From: Prevotella sp. OH937_COT-195
GTDB lineage: Bacteria; Bacteroidota; Bacteroidia; Bacteroidales; Bacteroidaceae
DNA length: 57,219 nucleotides
NCBI RefSeq assembly: GCF_003932845.1
Contig: NZ_RQZH01000017.1
Span: forward strand, 1 to 57,219
Direction of reading: 5' to 3'
This document shows, piece by piece, positions 28,394 through 38,875 of this stretch. Both the position numbers and the translations under genes were made by a program. Position 1 is the stretch's first letter. The number at the start of each line of letters is the position of its first letter. The notes beneath the pieces were generated by a model. The model was not told the DNA's origin and made no database searches. It worked only from the letters and a program-made list of their open reading frames with translations.

Positions 28394-29653
28394 ATGAAAG
28401 AATTTGTAATATCCGAGGCAAAGACCGAGACCGCGATACTCGTGGGAATCATAACGAGGGAGCAGGACGAGACGAAGACCAAAGAATATCTCGACGAATT
28501 GGAGTTTCTCGTGGACACCGCGGGGGCAGTGTGCGTTAAACGTTTCACGCAGAAAATGGTCGCTCCTAGCCAGACAACATACGTAGGCAAAGGAAAACTC
28601 GAGGAAATAAAACAATACATACAAAACGAAGAAGACAACGAGCGGGAAGTGGGCATGGTTGTATTCGACGACGAACTTTCTGCAAAACAGATACGAAATA
28701 TTGAGAAAGAACTGAAAGTAAAGATACTCGACCGCACATCGCTCATTCTCGACATTTTTGCCATGAGGGCGCAGACGGCAAACGCCAAGACACAGGTGGA
28801 ACTGGCACAATACCGCTACATGCTTCCGCGACTGCAACGACTGTGGACTCACCTCGAACGTCAGGGCGGCGGCTCCGGCTCGGGAGGAGGAAAAGGAAGT
28901 GTGGGACTGCGCGGTCCCGGAGAGACGCAGTTGGAGATGGACCGCCGCATTATCCTACAACGTATCACGCTGCTGAAACAGCGACTCGCGGAGATTGACA
29001 AACAGAAGACAACACAGCGAAAAAACCGCGGGCGACTTATCCGGGTGGCTCTCGTGGGATATACCAACGTGGGAAAATCGACCATGATGAATCTTCTGTC
29101 GAAAAGCAACGTGTTTGCAGAGAACAAACTCTTTGCCACGCTCGACACCACGGTGCGCAAAGTGGTGGTGGAAAACCTGCCGTTCCTGCTCGCCGACACC
29201 GTAGGATTTATCCGGAAACTGCCCACCGACCTTGTGGACTCGTTCAAATCGACGCTCGACGAGGTGCGCGAGGCCGACATGTTGGTACATGTTGTGGATA
29301 TTTCGCACACGGATTTCGAGGAACAGATAGACGTGGTTAACAACACTCTGAAAGAACTCGGAGCTGCCGACAAACCACAGATGATTGTATTTAACAAAAC
29401 AGATGCATACAAATGGGTGGACAAAGAGGAAGACGACCTTACCCCGGCGACAAGAGAGAACATAACGCTAAACGAACTGCAGAAGACATGGATGGCAAAA
29501 ATGAACGACGATTGTTTGTTCATATCGGCAAAGGAAAGAATCAACATCGACCTTCTGCGCGACAGACTGTATGCCAAGGTTAAACAACTTCATGTGCAGA
29601 AATATCCGTACAACGATTTCCTTTACGAGCAGTACGAGGAAACCGAGAGTTGA
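28394..29653 (+). CDS. hflX: Ribosome-associated GTPase HflX
   Basis: The 419-residue protein has the HflX N-terminal domain (GITREQDETKTKEYLDELEF, then VGKGKLEEI), the glycine-rich linker GGGSGSGGGKGSVGLRGPGE at about 157-176 and a GTPase domain with G1 GYTNVGKST near 222-230, G3 DTVGFIRKLP and G4 NKTD. HflX splits stalled or stress-hit 70S ribosomes. It starts a plus-strand series with the DUF4954 and M16 genes, 67 bases before the next. Confidence 0.95.
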   Translation: MKEFVISEAKTETAILVGIITREQDETKTKEYLDELEFLVDTAGAVCVKRFTQKMVAPSQTTYVGKGKLEEIKQYIQNEEDNEREVGMVVFDDELSAKQIRNIEKELKVKILDRTSLILDIFAMRAQTANAKTQVELAQYRYMLPRLQRLWTHLERQGGGSGSGGGKGSVGLRGPGETQLEMDRRIILQRITLLKQRLAEIDKQKTTQRKNRGRLIRVALVGYTNVGKSTMMNLLSKSNVFAENKLFATLDTTVRKVVVENLPFLLADTVGFIRKLPTDLVDSFKSTLDEVREADMLVHVVDISHTDFEEQIDVVNNTLKELGAADKPQMIVFNKTDAYKWVDKEEDDLTPATRENITLNELQKTWMAKMNDDCLFISAKERINIDLLRDRLYAKVKQLHVQKYPYNDFLYEQYEETES

Positions 29654-29720
29654 GGGGTTAAAGCAACGGAGGCAAGACAATAATAATATTCAACAGTGAA
29701 GAATACAGATATAGCAATCT

Positions 29721-31574
29721 ATGAGCCATTATAGGAAACTTACGGAAGAGGAAATCGAAATTCTTGAGAACAACAACTGTTGGGCCGAGGATTGGTCTGC
29801 AATAGACGTGGCAGAGGATTTCATGCCGAAATACGTTAAAAACGCGGTGTTCTACGGCATAGTGAGGCTGGGGGTGTTCGAGAAGAACATAGAGGTGAGC
29901 CGCGGTTTCTTCAAACACTCGGGCATATACCGCGCAACATTGCGCAATGTATCGGTGGGCGATGACTGTTTGATAGAAAACATAAGCAATTTCATAAACA
30001 ACTACACAATAGGAAACGGGTGCTATATATCGAACGTGTGCACCATGGAAACTACCGAGGGGGCTGCTTTCGGACAAGGAAACCTCGTGTCGGTGCTAAA
30101 CGAGGTGGGCGACGGCAACGTGGTGCTGTTCGGCAATCTCAACTCGCAGTTTGCGGCATTCATGGTAAAACATTTCGGTGACAAGGGGATAAAGAACGCC
30201 ATACGCCGACTCGTGGACGAAGATTTCAGGCTGCACACACCCGACCGCGGCACGATTGGCAACGACGTTAAGATTGTTAACACGAAAGAGATTACGAACA
30301 CGATAGTAAAAGACGCTGCCGAGATTGACGGTGCGGCACGCCTGAGCGACTGCTCCATAATGAGTTCCCCGAACAACAGCGTGTATATCGGAACGGGCGT
30401 AATATGCGAAAACTCGATAATAAGCGATGGCTCGAGCATAATAAACAGTGTCAAGATGCAGGACTGTTTCGTAGGAGAAGCATGCCAGATAAGCAACGGC
30501 TTCACCGCATCGGCGAGCGTGTTCTTCGCCAATTCGTACATGGCGAACGGTGAGGCATGCGCCGCGTTCTGCGGTCCGTTCTCGGCAAGTCACCACAAGA
30601 GTTCGCTGCTTATAGGCGGCCAGTTCTCGTTCTACAATGCCGGCTCGGCAACCAATTTCTCGAACCACGCATACAAGATGGGGCCGATGCACTACGGAAT
30701 ACTCGAAAGAGGAACAAAGACTGCAAGCGGATGCTACCTGCTGATGCCGGCAAACATCGGTACGTTCTCGGTGTGCTTCGGCAAGTTGATGCACCACCCC
30801 GACACACGCGATTTGCCGTTCTCGTACCTAATATCATACAACGACGACATGTACCTCGTACCGGGACGAAACATAACTACCGTGGGACTGTACCGAGACA
30901 TACGCAAATGGCCAAAGCGTGACATGCGCCCGCAAGAGTGCCATAAAAGCATCGTAAACTTCGATTGGCTCTCACCGTTCTCCGTCGGAGGAATTCTACG
31001 TGGAAAGAAAATACTCGAAGACCTGCGAAAAGCATCGGGGAAAAACGTTTCGGAATATATATATCACGAGTATCTCATAAAAGGTTCGTCACTCGAAAAA
31101 GGCATAAAATACTACGACATCGCGCTGCACATATACATGGGAGCCGTGATGAAACGGGTAATGAAGAGCGGAATGTTCGGCATTCCGTTGACCAACACGG
31201 GCATCGGCAAATGGAACGACCTTGCCGGACTGTTGCTGCCCGAAAGCGAAGAACAGCGACTCATTGACGACATAAAGAATGGCACTTTGTCCGACATTGA
31301 CCAAGTAATAAACCGTTTCGCAGAAATAAACGAACACTACCGCGAATACCAATGGGCATGGACATACCGGCTGATACTTGATTACTACGGACTCGACCAT
31401 ATATCGGAGACAGACATCGAGCGTATCCGCAAAGACTACATAAAAGCGCGGCGAGCATGGATTGCCGAGATACGCAAAGATGCCGAGAACGAATATGCAA
31501 TGGGAGACGTGGAAGAGAGTGTTTTCGAGAATTTCATAAACAGTCTCGACCATGAGACAGATTTCGAAGATTAA
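29721..31574 (+). CDS. DUF4954 family protein (hexapeptide-repeat, sugar-nucleotide-transferase-like)
   Basis: The 617-residue protein has a start (MSHYRKLTEEEIEILENNNC) and middle part typical of DUF4954. Many short isoleucine/valine-spaced turns between about 70 and 400 (VSVGDDCLIENIS, IGNGCYISNV, ICENSIISDGSSIINSVKMQ) indicate a left-handed beta helix as in GlmU-type acyl or nucleotidyl transferases. No signal peptide, so cytoplasmic. Its reaction is not known to me. It is common in Bacteroidetes. 32 bases to the M16 gene. Confidence 0.85.
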   Translation: MSHYRKLTEEEIEILENNNCWAEDWSAIDVAEDFMPKYVKNAVFYGIVRLGVFEKNIEVSRGFFKHSGIYRATLRNVSVGDDCLIENISNFINNYTIGNGCYISNVCTMETTEGAAFGQGNLVSVLNEVGDGNVVLFGNLNSQFAAFMVKHFGDKGIKNAIRRLVDEDFRLHTPDRGTIGNDVKIVNTKEITNTIVKDAAEIDGAARLSDCSIMSSPNNSVYIGTGVICENSIISDGSSIINSVKMQDCFVGEACQISNGFTASASVFFANSYMANGEACAAFCGPFSASHHKSSLLIGGQFSFYNAGSATNFSNHAYKMGPMHYGILERGTKTASGCYLLMPANIGTFSVCFGKLMHHPDTRDLPFSYLISYNDDMYLVPGRNITTVGLYRDIRKWPKRDMRPQECHKSIVNFDWLSPFSVGGILRGKKILEDLRKASGKNVSEYIYHEYLIKGSSLEKGIKYYDIALHIYMGAVMKRVMKSGMFGIPLTNTGIGKWNDLAGLLLPESEEQRLIDDIKNGTLSDIDQVINRFAEINEHYREYQWAWTYRLILDYYGLDHISETDIERIRKDYIKARRAWIAEIRKDAENEYAMGDVEESVFENFINSLDHETDFED

Positions 31575-31606
31575 ACAATAAAATCATAAACCTAAGTATT
31601 ATCAAA

Positions 31607-34504
31607 ATGAAAAAAACACTAACTTTCTTACTGCTATTGCTGTGCATGGCGGCAAGTGCGAAGGACTACAAGTACCAAACGGTACCCGGAGACCTTCTGA
31701 AGACCCGCATCTACACGCTGGACAACGGTCTTAAGATTTACCTGTCGGTAAACAACGAGAAACCGAGAATTCACACTTACATCGCAGTGCGAACCGGTTC
31801 GAAGAACGACCCGTCGGAAACTACGGGACTGGCTCACTACCTCGAACACATCATGTTCAAAGGGACTAAGAGTTTCGGTACGTCAAATCCCGAGGCAGAG
31901 GCTCCTTATCTCGACCAAATAGAACGCTTGTACGAGGAATATCGCACCATTACCGACCCGCAAATGCGCCGCCGGAAATACCACGAGATTGACTCGGTAT
32001 CGCAGATTGCCGCCAAGTATTTCATTCCAAACGAATACGATAAACTGATGGCAACCATCGGAGCGCAGGCCACAAATGCCTATACATCTAACGACGTGAC
32101 ATGCTATACGGAAGACATTCCGTCGAACGAGGTAGAAAACTGGGCAAAGATTCAGAGCGACCGCTTCCGTAACATGGTGATACGCGGCTTCCACACCGAA
32201 CTCGAAGCAGTGTATGAGGAGTACAACATCGGTCTTGCACAAGATGTCCGTAAGATGTTCGATGCACTCGGCGCAAAACTGTTCCCGGGTCATCCCTACG
32301 GAACGCAAAACACCATCGGTACACAGGCGCACCTGAAAAACCCGTCGATAACGAACATAAAACGCTACTTCGAAAAGTGGTACCGCCCCAACAACGTTGC
32401 CATCTGCATGGCAGGTGATTTCAACCCCGACGAGGTGGTGGCGATAATAGAAAAATATTTCGGCGAATGGGAACCGGGAGACGACGTGCGCCAACCGGTT
32501 TTCGCACAGCCGAAAAAGATAACGAATCCGACAGATACCACCGTGTTGGGTAAAGAGGCTGCCAACTTGTGGTTGGGATGGCGATTCGACAAGGGTGCAT
32601 CGCTGCAGACAGACACGCTCGGACTGGTAAGCAATCTGCTGTATAACGGTACCGCAGGACTCATCGACCTTAACCTCAACCAGAGCATGAAAGTGCTCGG
32701 TGCATGGGCAGGCGACGAGGCATTTATGGACGGCTCGTTATTCATCATGGGCGGAACACCGAACGAGGGACAGACACTGAAAGAGGTGCGCAGCCTGCTG
32801 CTCGGCGAAATTGAGAAACTCAAAAGGGGCGAGTTCGGCGAAGAACTGCTGCAAGCCGTGATAGACAACATGAAACTTAATTTCTACACAAGGATTGAAT
32901 CGAACCGCAGACGTGCCGACATGTTCGTTGACGCATTCATAATAGGCAAACCGTGGGAACAGGAAGTGGGCTGGCTCGACCGCATATCGGCAATCAAGAA
33001 ACAGGATATTATAGATTTCTGCAAACGTCACTTCAATCAAAACTATGTAACAATATTCAAAGAAGAAGGCGAAGACCCGAACATAAAACCCGTTGATAAA
33101 CCCGAGATAACGGAAATACCTACCAACCGCGACATGATGAGCGACTTTGTAAAGGAGATACAGAATACAAATGTGAAACCGATAAAGCCGCAATTCGTCA
33201 ACTTCAAACGCGACCTGACATTCGGCAAGACTAAAAAGAACCTGCCGATGATTTACCTGCATAACTCCGAAAACGGACGCTTCCAACTCGGCTATCAATT
33301 TGATTTGGGCAGCGAGAACGACATGAGATACAGTTATGCGGCACAATACCTGCAACTCGTGGGGACAGACAAGATGACCGCAGAAGAGGTGAAACAGAAA
33401 TTCTATAACCTCGCATGCGATTTCAATGTCAGCGTAGGATACAACGGCACGAGAATAAACCTCAGCGGACTCGACGAGAACATGCCCAAGGCTGTGGCAC
33501 TGCTCGAAAACTTGATAATGAACGCACGCGCCGACAAAGACGTGTGGAACCAGTTCATTGAACAGGAAGCAAAGCAGAGAGCTGACAACAAGAAGGATCA
33601 GAAAGCAAACTTCAGCGCACTGACAAACTACGGAATGTACGGCGAGTACAACCCCACACGCAACGACATAAGCATCGAAGACCTGCGAAAGGCAGACCCG
33701 CAGGCAATGCTCGACATGCTGAAGCAAATGCTGAAATATGAGCACACATTATTATATTATGGTCCTTCGAGCAAGGAGGCACTGACTGCTGTAATAGACA
33801 AGAACCACAAGACAGCCAAGAAATTGTTGCCAACTGCCGAGGGAAAACGTTATGTCAAGCAGACTACCCCGCAGAACGAGATTATCATAGCGCCATACGA
33901 TGCACAGAACATATACATGATAATGTATCACAACGAGAACCGCCCGTGGAATCAGGACGAACTCGCAGTGTCGTCGTTATTCGACGAATACTTCGGAGGC
34001 AGCATGAACTCGATTGTTTTCCAGGAATTGCGCGAGGCACGCGGACTGGCATACAGTGCCGGCGCTAATTACAATTTGCCATGGCGCAAGGGCGATTTCG
34101 AAGATTTCAATACATTTATCATCACGCAGAATGACAAGATGATGGACTGCATCAAACAGTTCAACGCCATTCTCGACACCGTACCACAGAGCGAGGCTGC
34201 ATTCAACATAGCAAAGGATGCGCTGAAAAAGAAACTCGAAAGCCGCCGTATAACGAAATTCAGTCTGATAAACAAATACATCTCGAACAAGTATCTCGAC
34301 ATCGACTACGACATAAGCGAACGCATATACAACGGTCTTGACAAAGTGACAATGCAGGACATTGTTGACTACGAGAAACGTTTGATGGCAAACAAGACAT
34401 ACCGTTACCTCATTCTCGGCAACGAAAAGGCACTCAACATGGACGCTCTCGGCAAGATAGCACCCGTGAAACGAGTTTCCACCGAGATGATATTCGGATT
34501 TTGA
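31607..34504 (+). CDS. M16-family zinc metallopeptidase (two-domain, exported)
   Basis: The 965-residue protein has a signal peptide (1-18) and the inverted zinc motif HXXEH at 77-81 (HYLEH), with the distal glutamate in ELEAVYEEYN. The second half is a homologous, inactive M16 repeat, giving the clam-shell of pitrilysin/insulinase enzymes. It probably degrades peptides in the periplasm. Full length compared with the family. A long imperfect inverted repeat follows at 34534-34624. Confidence 0.92.
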   Translation: MKKTLTFLLLLLCMAASAKDYKYQTVPGDLLKTRIYTLDNGLKIYLSVNNEKPRIHTYIAVRTGSKNDPSETTGLAHYLEHIMFKGTKSFGTSNPEAEAPYLDQIERLYEEYRTITDPQMRRRKYHEIDSVSQIAAKYFIPNEYDKLMATIGAQATNAYTSNDVTCYTEDIPSNEVENWAKIQSDRFRNMVIRGFHTELEAVYEEYNIGLAQDVRKMFDALGAKLFPGHPYGTQNTIGTQAHLKNPSITNIKRYFEKWYRPNNVAICMAGDFNPDEVVAIIEKYFGEWEPGDDVRQPVFAQPKKITNPTDTTVLGKEAANLWLGWRFDKGASLQTDTLGLVSNLLYNGTAGLIDLNLNQSMKVLGAWAGDEAFMDGSLFIMGGTPNEGQTLKEVRSLLLGEIEKLKRGEFGEELLQAVIDNMKLNFYTRIESNRRRADMFVDAFIIGKPWEQEVGWLDRISAIKKQDIIDFCKRHFNQNYVTIFKEEGEDPNIKPVDKPEITEIPTNRDMMSDFVKEIQNTNVKPIKPQFVNFKRDLTFGKTKKNLPMIYLHNSENGRFQLGYQFDLGSENDMRYSYAAQYLQLVGTDKMTAEEVKQKFYNLACDFNVSVGYNGTRINLSGLDENMPKAVALLENLIMNARADKDVWNQFIEQEAKQRADNKKDQKANFSALTNYGMYGEYNPTRNDISIEDLRKADPQAMLDMLKQMLKYEHTLLYYGPSSKEALTAVIDKNHKTAKKLLPTAEGKRYVKQTTPQNEIIIAPYDAQNIYMIMYHNENRPWNQDELAVSSLFDEYFGGSMNSIVFQELREARGLAYSAGANYNLPWRKGDFEDFNTFIITQNDKMMDCIKQFNAILDTVPQSEAAFNIAKDALKKKLESRRITKFSLINKYISNKYLDIDYDISERIYNGLDKVTMQDIVDYEKRLMANKTYRYLILGNEKALNMDALGKIAPVKRVSTEMIFGF

Positions 34505-34533
34505 CAAAGATTGCATGAGAGACAAAACAGCAA

Positions 34534-34624
34534 CGAAAGAGTAGCACGAAACGATAAGGGGGAAACGGGAATGCCGCGACAGGCAAAATGTTTCAAGGTG
34601 TTCCCGCTATCCCCTGCTCTTTCG
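34534..34624 (+). terminator. Long imperfect stem-loop after the M16 gene
   Basis: CGAAAGAG (34534-34541) pairs with CTCTTTCG (34617-34624); inside, AGGGG pairs with CCCCT, CGGGAA with TTCCCG, and TGCC with GGCA. The stem is interrupted by bulges. It could be a terminator or a structured RNA; there is no T run directly after it. Confidence 0.45.
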
Positions 34625-34676
34625 CTGCACTCTCCACACTGAAAAAACATATTCATTATTTACATCAATAAACATT

Positions 34677-36323
34677 ATGGCAAACACACCCGAGTTCAAG
34701 TATGCTCCCATGTTCCAGTTGGGAAAAGACACTACGGAATACCGCTTGCTCTCAAAAGAGGGGGTAAGCGTAAGCGAATTTGAAGGAAACAAGATTCTGA
34801 AAGTAAGCAAGGAAGCCCTTACCATGCTCTCGCAACAGGCTTTCCACGATGTGGAGTTCATGCTGCGCCGCGAACACAACATGCAGGTGGCTGCGATACT
34901 CAGCGACCCAGAAGCATCTGAAAACGACAAATATGTGGCATTGCAGTTCCTGCGCAACGCCGAGACGGCATGCAAGGGCGTTCTGCCTTTCTGCCAAGAT
35001 ACCGGAACGGCGATTATCCACGGCGAGAAAGGACAGCAGGTGTGGACAGGATTCGACGATGAAGAGGCACTCTCGAGAGGTGTATATAACACCTTTACCG
35101 AAGACAATCTGCGCTACTCGCAGAACGCACCGCTCAACATGTACGATGAAATCAACACCCGTTGCAATCTCCCCGCGCAGATAGACATAGAGGCAGTGGA
35201 GGGCGACGAGTACCGATTCGTAATGGTGGCAAAGGGCGGAGGCTCGGCAAACAAGACCTACTTCTACCCCATGACCAAAGCAACGATACAGAACGAGAGC
35301 ACATTGCTGCCTTTCCTCGTAGAGAAAATGAAAAGCCTCGGCACCGCAGCATGCCCGCCTTATCACATCGCATTCGTCATAGGAGGAACTTCGGCGGAGA
35401 AAAATCTGCTTACGGTGAAACTCGCAAGTATAAAGTACTACGACAATCTCCCCACCACAGGCGATGAGACCGGACGTGCATTCCGCGACACAGACCTTGA
35501 GGAGAAACTGCTCGCAGAGGCTCACAAAATCGGTCTCGGGGCACAGTTCGGAGGCAAGGCTCTCGCCCACGACATACGCATAGTACGCCTGCCACGCCAC
35601 GGTGCAAGCTGCCCCATCGGCATGGGAGTGAGTTGTTCTGCCGACCGCAACATCAAAGCGAAAATAAACAAAGACGGTATATGGCTCGAAAAAATGGACG
35701 ACAACCCAACGGAACTTATCCCGGAGGAATATCGCAAGCCGGGAGAAGGAGCCAAAGGAATTGAAATAGATCTCGACAAAGGCATCGACAGCGTTCGTGC
35801 GGAATTGTCGAAATATCCCGTAAGCACCCGCGTCAACCTGAAAGGAACAATCATCGTGGCACGCGACATTGCCCATGCCAAACTCAAGGCACGACTCGAT
35901 GCCGGCGAAGAGATGCCCTCCTATTTCAAGGATTACCCCATACTATATGCCGGACCGGCAAAGACACCCGAGGGATACCCATGCGGCTCGATGGGACCGA
36001 CCACAGCCAACCGCATGGATACTTATGTTGATGAGTTCCAAGCCAACGGAGCATCGCTCGTGATGATAGCCAAAGGCAACCGTACACAAGCCGTAACAGA
36101 CGCTTGCCAAAAGCACGGCGGTTTCTACTTGGGCACCATAGGCGGTGCGGCCGCAGTGCTGTCACAGACGAGCATAAAATCGATAGAATGTGTTGAATAT
36201 CCCGAACTCGGCATGGAGGCGATATGGAAGATTACCGTGGAGGACTTCCCCGCATTCATACTTGTTGACGACAAAGGCAACGATTTCTTCAAACAGTTGA
36301 AGCCTTGGAAATGCGGTTGCTAA
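34677..36323 (+). CDS. fumA: Fumarate hydratase, class I ([4Fe-4S])
   Basis: The 548-residue protein has the size of the single-chain class I enzyme, with alpha- and beta-type domains joined. CQDTGT near 105 and [10 protein letters not shown] near 316 carry cluster or active-site residues, and the beta part has [20 protein letters not shown] and ends near KCGC. It interconverts fumarate and malate, mainly in the reductive direction to succinate in anaerobic Bacteroidales. It is oxygen-sensitive by nature. A clean hairpin follows. Confidence 0.93.
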   Translation: MANTPEFKYAPMFQLGKDTTEYRLLSKEGVSVSEFEGNKILKVSKEALTMLSQQAFHDVEFMLRREHNMQVAAILSDPEASENDKYVALQFLRNAETACKGVLPFCQDTGTAIIHGEKGQQVWTGFDDEEALSRGVYNTFTEDNLRYSQNAPLNMYDEINTRCNLPAQIDIEAVEGDEYRFVMVAKGGGSANKTYFYPMTKATIQNESTLLPFLVEKMKSLGTAACPPYHIAFVIGGTSAEKNLLTVKLASIKYYDNLPTTGDETGRAFRDTDLEEKLLAEAHKIGLGAQFGGKALAHDIRIVRLPRHGASCPIGMGVSCSADRNIKAKINKDGIWLEKMDDNPTELIPEEYRKPGEGAKGIEIDLDKGIDSVRAELSKYPVSTRVNLKGTIIVARDIAHAKLKARLDAGEEMPSYFKDYPILYAGPAKTPEGYPCGSMGPTTANRMDTYVDEFQANGASLVMIAKGNRTQAVTDACQKHGGFYLGTIGGAAAVLSQTSIKSIECVEYPELGMEAIWKITVEDFPAFILVDDKGNDFFKQLKPWKCGC

Positions 36324-36347
36324 GCAAGCAACGACAATACATGAAAA

Positions 36348-36369
36348 AGCCCCTCGGCAACGAGGGGCT
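36348..36369 (+). terminator. Hairpin after fumarase gene
   Basis: AGCCCCTCG (36348-36356) and CGAGGGGCT (36361-36369) form a perfect 9-bp stem with a GCAA tetraloop, preceded by an A run. It lies 24 bases past the stop codon and 38 bases before the sensor kinase. Confidence 0.7.
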
Positions 36370-36407
36370 ATATGTTTACACAAAAGACATAGTAACAAGG
36401 TTAACGA

Positions 36408-37868
36408 ATGGATACTATTTCAACGAGTAAAAACATAAGGAAACTCTCCATCGGCAAACGTGTCTTCATTCTGATAATATCGTTGTTCGTACTCGTAATC
36501 TTCTCGTTTGTGTTCTTGTACAAGTCTAACGACAACAAGAACCGCATAGAGAAGATAAACCAAAGACTGCAAGATTACAACGACCGAATGTATGAGGTAT
36601 TGAAACTGCAAAGCAACAACGGAAACATTGCCGACAAAAGCATAATAACGGAATATGTCAGGACGCACCCGCTGAAAGACATGCGAATAACAATAATAAA
36701 AGATGACGGGACGGTTATCTTCGACAGTCAACACAAAGACCCGACCGTGATACGGAACCACGCCGACAGACAAGAGTTCCAAAAGGCACTGAAAGAAGGT
36801 CGCGGATACGACATAAGCAGGGCAAGCACAACGGTAAAAGGCAAGTTTTTCTATTCCGCGACATACTATCCGGCAGAGTCTTTGGTAATACGCACTGCAC
36901 TGCCGTTCGACAAAGACCTCGGGAAAGACCTCTCCACAGACATCGTATTCATGGCAATATCGGTAATCGCACTGATAGTGGTATCGTTATCGCTATACCG
37001 TTTCATGCACAAGATGAGCAACAATGTTACGCAACTGAGACTATTCGCCGAAAAGACAGACAAAAACGAAACAATAAACGTTGAGGAACTTGCGAAATTC
37101 TCAAACGACGAACTCGGAGAAATATCGGAACATATCGTGAGACTTTACATACGACTACAGAAGACCAAGAAAGAACAGAACATACTGAAACGGCAACTCA
37201 CACAAAACATTGCGCACGAACTGAAAACACCGATAGCAAGCATCGAAGGCTACTTGGAAACAATACTCGGTTCGCCCGACATGGACAAAGAGACACGAAC
37301 ACGCTTCTTGGAGAGATGTTACGACCAAAGCATACGACTGGAAAGTCTCGTCAACGACATCTCTGCCCTCAACCGTATGGACGACGGCATTTCAAACATA
37401 CAGTTTGTCGTGGTGGACATAGCACAACAGATACACAAAATTGAAAACGAAGTGGCACTCGAACTCGAGAAAAGAAAAATGAAATTGTGTCTGAATATAC
37501 CGGACACGATGCCCATGAACGGAAATCCGTCGCTAATATACAGCATTTTCCGCAACCTTACCGACAATGCAGTGACATATTCGGGAGAAAACACCACAAT
37601 CACCATATACGCAAAGGAGAGCAACGACCGCAGTGCATACCGGTTCCGTTTCAGCGACAACGGCATCGGTGTCCCCGAGCGACATCTCGAGCGTTTGTTC
37701 GAGCGTTTCTACAGAGTGGATAAAGGGAGAAGCCGGAAACTCGGAGGAACCGGACTCGGACTGTCGATAGTGAAGAATGCAGTAATCGCGCACGGCGGAG
37801 AAATAAGCGTGAACAACAATCCCGCGGGCGGACTTTTTTTCACTTTCTCGCTGCCAAAGAACATGTAA
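36408..37868 (+). CDS. Membrane sensor histidine kinase (PhoR/VicK-like)
   Basis: The 486-residue protein has two membrane helices (about 19-38 and 179-198) enclosing a periplasmic sensor of about 140 residues. A HAMP-like linker follows, then HisKA with the phosphorylated H270 in NIAHELKTP, and HATPase_c with N (FRNLTDNAVTYS), G1 (FSDNGIGVP) and G2 (GGTGLGLSIV) boxes. No response regulator gene is adjacent on either side, so its partner lies elsewhere. The signal it senses cannot be told. Confidence 0.9.
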   Translation: MDTISTSKNIRKLSIGKRVFILIISLFVLVIFSFVFLYKSNDNKNRIEKINQRLQDYNDRMYEVLKLQSNNGNIADKSIITEYVRTHPLKDMRITIIKDDGTVIFDSQHKDPTVIRNHADRQEFQKALKEGRGYDISRASTTVKGKFFYSATYYPAESLVIRTALPFDKDLGKDLSTDIVFMAISVIALIVVSLSLYRFMHKMSNNVTQLRLFAEKTDKNETINVEELAKFSNDELGEISEHIVRLYIRLQKTKKEQNILKRQLTQNIAHELKTPIASIEGYLETILGSPDMDKETRTRFLERCYDQSIRLESLVNDISALNRMDDGISNIQFVVVDIAQQIHKIENEVALELEKRKMKLCLNIPDTMPMNGNPSLIYSIFRNLTDNAVTYSGENTTITIYAKESNDRSAYRFRFSDNGIGVPERHLERLFERFYRVDKGRSRKLGGTGLGLSIVKNAVIAHGGEISVNNNPAGGLFFTFSLPKNM

Positions 37869-37960
37869 AGCAGATTCCGCAAATTACTATGATGAACATG
37901 TCTTCACTATTAATTTCATGTTTCAGACAATCTTTTGAAAACCAATTTACGGAATCCATC

Positions 37961-38163
37961 TTAAACCCAAATCGGTCATTAGACCGCATTTGCTTAGATT
38001 TGCTATTGCCGTTATGCTTCCCAACAGCTTTAGCCCGCTTGCTGACATCTGCGCAGCCGTTTCATCCCGACGTAGCCCGCTACGCCTTATATGAAACGGC
38101 TGCGCATCTGCTCAACAATCGGACAAAATCGGTTGAGGCTTCTAATGACCGATTTGGGTTTAA
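37961..38163 (-). repeat. Palindromic dispersed element, copy 2 (MITE-like, inverted)
   Basis: The copy is 203 bp and has the best-kept ends: TTAAACCCAAATCGGTCATT at the left and its perfect inverse at the right, about 23 bp in all. A central stem pairs GCGCAGCCGTTTCAT with ATGAAACGGCTGCGC, and its tip holds CGTAGC/GCTACG. Relative to copies 1 and 3 it lies in reverse. It fills the gap between the convergent sensor kinase and pnuT genes. No protein is likely from it. Confidence 0.88.
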
Positions 38164-38179
38164 AGAACAATGCGAAGCA

Positions 38180-38860
38180 TCAATGCTCTGCCATCATGCT
38201 CCGCCACTTGCGGTATCCAAATACGGCAATTATCACATACAAGGCATAAAGCGATGCCTTGAAAGGAATATCCTTACCAACGTACATCACGGCAGTAACC
38301 ACATCCACGACAATCCATATAAGCCACTGCTCTACGTATTTTCGTGCCAATGCCCACAGCGCGACGAAACTTAAAGCATTGGTAAAGGCATCGGCAACCG
38401 GCCACAGACTGTTGACATATTCCTCGCGCGTATTGATTACCTCCACCAAAAGAAAATAAACGGCTGCCCACGACACGAAGAAGAATGCCACCGAAGACAA
38501 TATGTGCCTGCGGCGGAAATGAGTTATGGAGTATTCGCCAGGCGATGAGCCATGAAAACCTACCGCCCTTTCTCCGCCTTGCTCCGAATGCGCTTCCGCT
38601 ATGCCGTCGGCATACAGCCGTGCCTTATGCTGCTTGTATTTCCACAATGCGAAACCGTAAATTGAGGCAAGTGTGTAGTATGCCGCCATGCCGGCATCGC
38701 CGTAAAGACCGTGCGACCAATATAAATAAATGTCGAGAGCCGGCATTATCACACTTACCACCCACAGTGCTATGTGGGCACGGTACTCGAGCCAGATGTA
38801 TATCAGTCCGAGTACCGTGGTAAGAATGTCAAGCCAGTGAGATACGATGAAGTCGTACAT
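38180..38860 (-). CDS. pnuT: PnuC-family transporter, probable thiamine permease PnuT
   Basis: The 226-residue polytopic membrane protein has PnuC-type features (about seven helices, start DILTTVLGLIYIWLEYRAHI, and W-rich segments such as WPVADAFTNALSFVALWALA and WIVVDVVTAVMYVGKDI). PnuC itself takes up nicotinamide riboside, but here the gene follows a TonB receptor under a TPP riboswitch, 15 bases apart. In Bacteroidetes that arrangement has been assigned to thiamine transport (PnuT). The substrate is thus inferred from regulation and context. A run of about 25 basic and acidic residues in the middle is a long cytoplasmic loop. Confidence 0.85.
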   Translation of the reverse strand: MYDFIVSHWLDILTTVLGLIYIWLEYRAHIALWVVSVIMPALDIYLYWSHGLYGDAGMAAYYTLASIYGFALWKYKQHKARLYADGIAEAHSEQGGERAVGFHGSSPGEYSITHFRRRHILSSVAFFFVSWAAVYFLLVEVINTREEYVNSLWPVADAFTNALSFVALWALARKYVEQWLIWIVVDVVTAVMYVGKDIPFKASLYALYVIIAVFGYRKWRSMMAEH

Positions 38861-38875
38861 AATAATATATAGGCG

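Noticed and set aside
37889..38374. 161-codon frame after the sensor kinase
   Set aside because: Reads through palindromic element copy 2 and then antisense into pnuT; similar frames over copies 1 and 3 come from the same palindrome.
38180..38860. Nicotinamide riboside transporter PnuC
   Set aside because: Family is right, but the TPP riboswitch and TonB receptor in the same operon favour thiamine as substrate.
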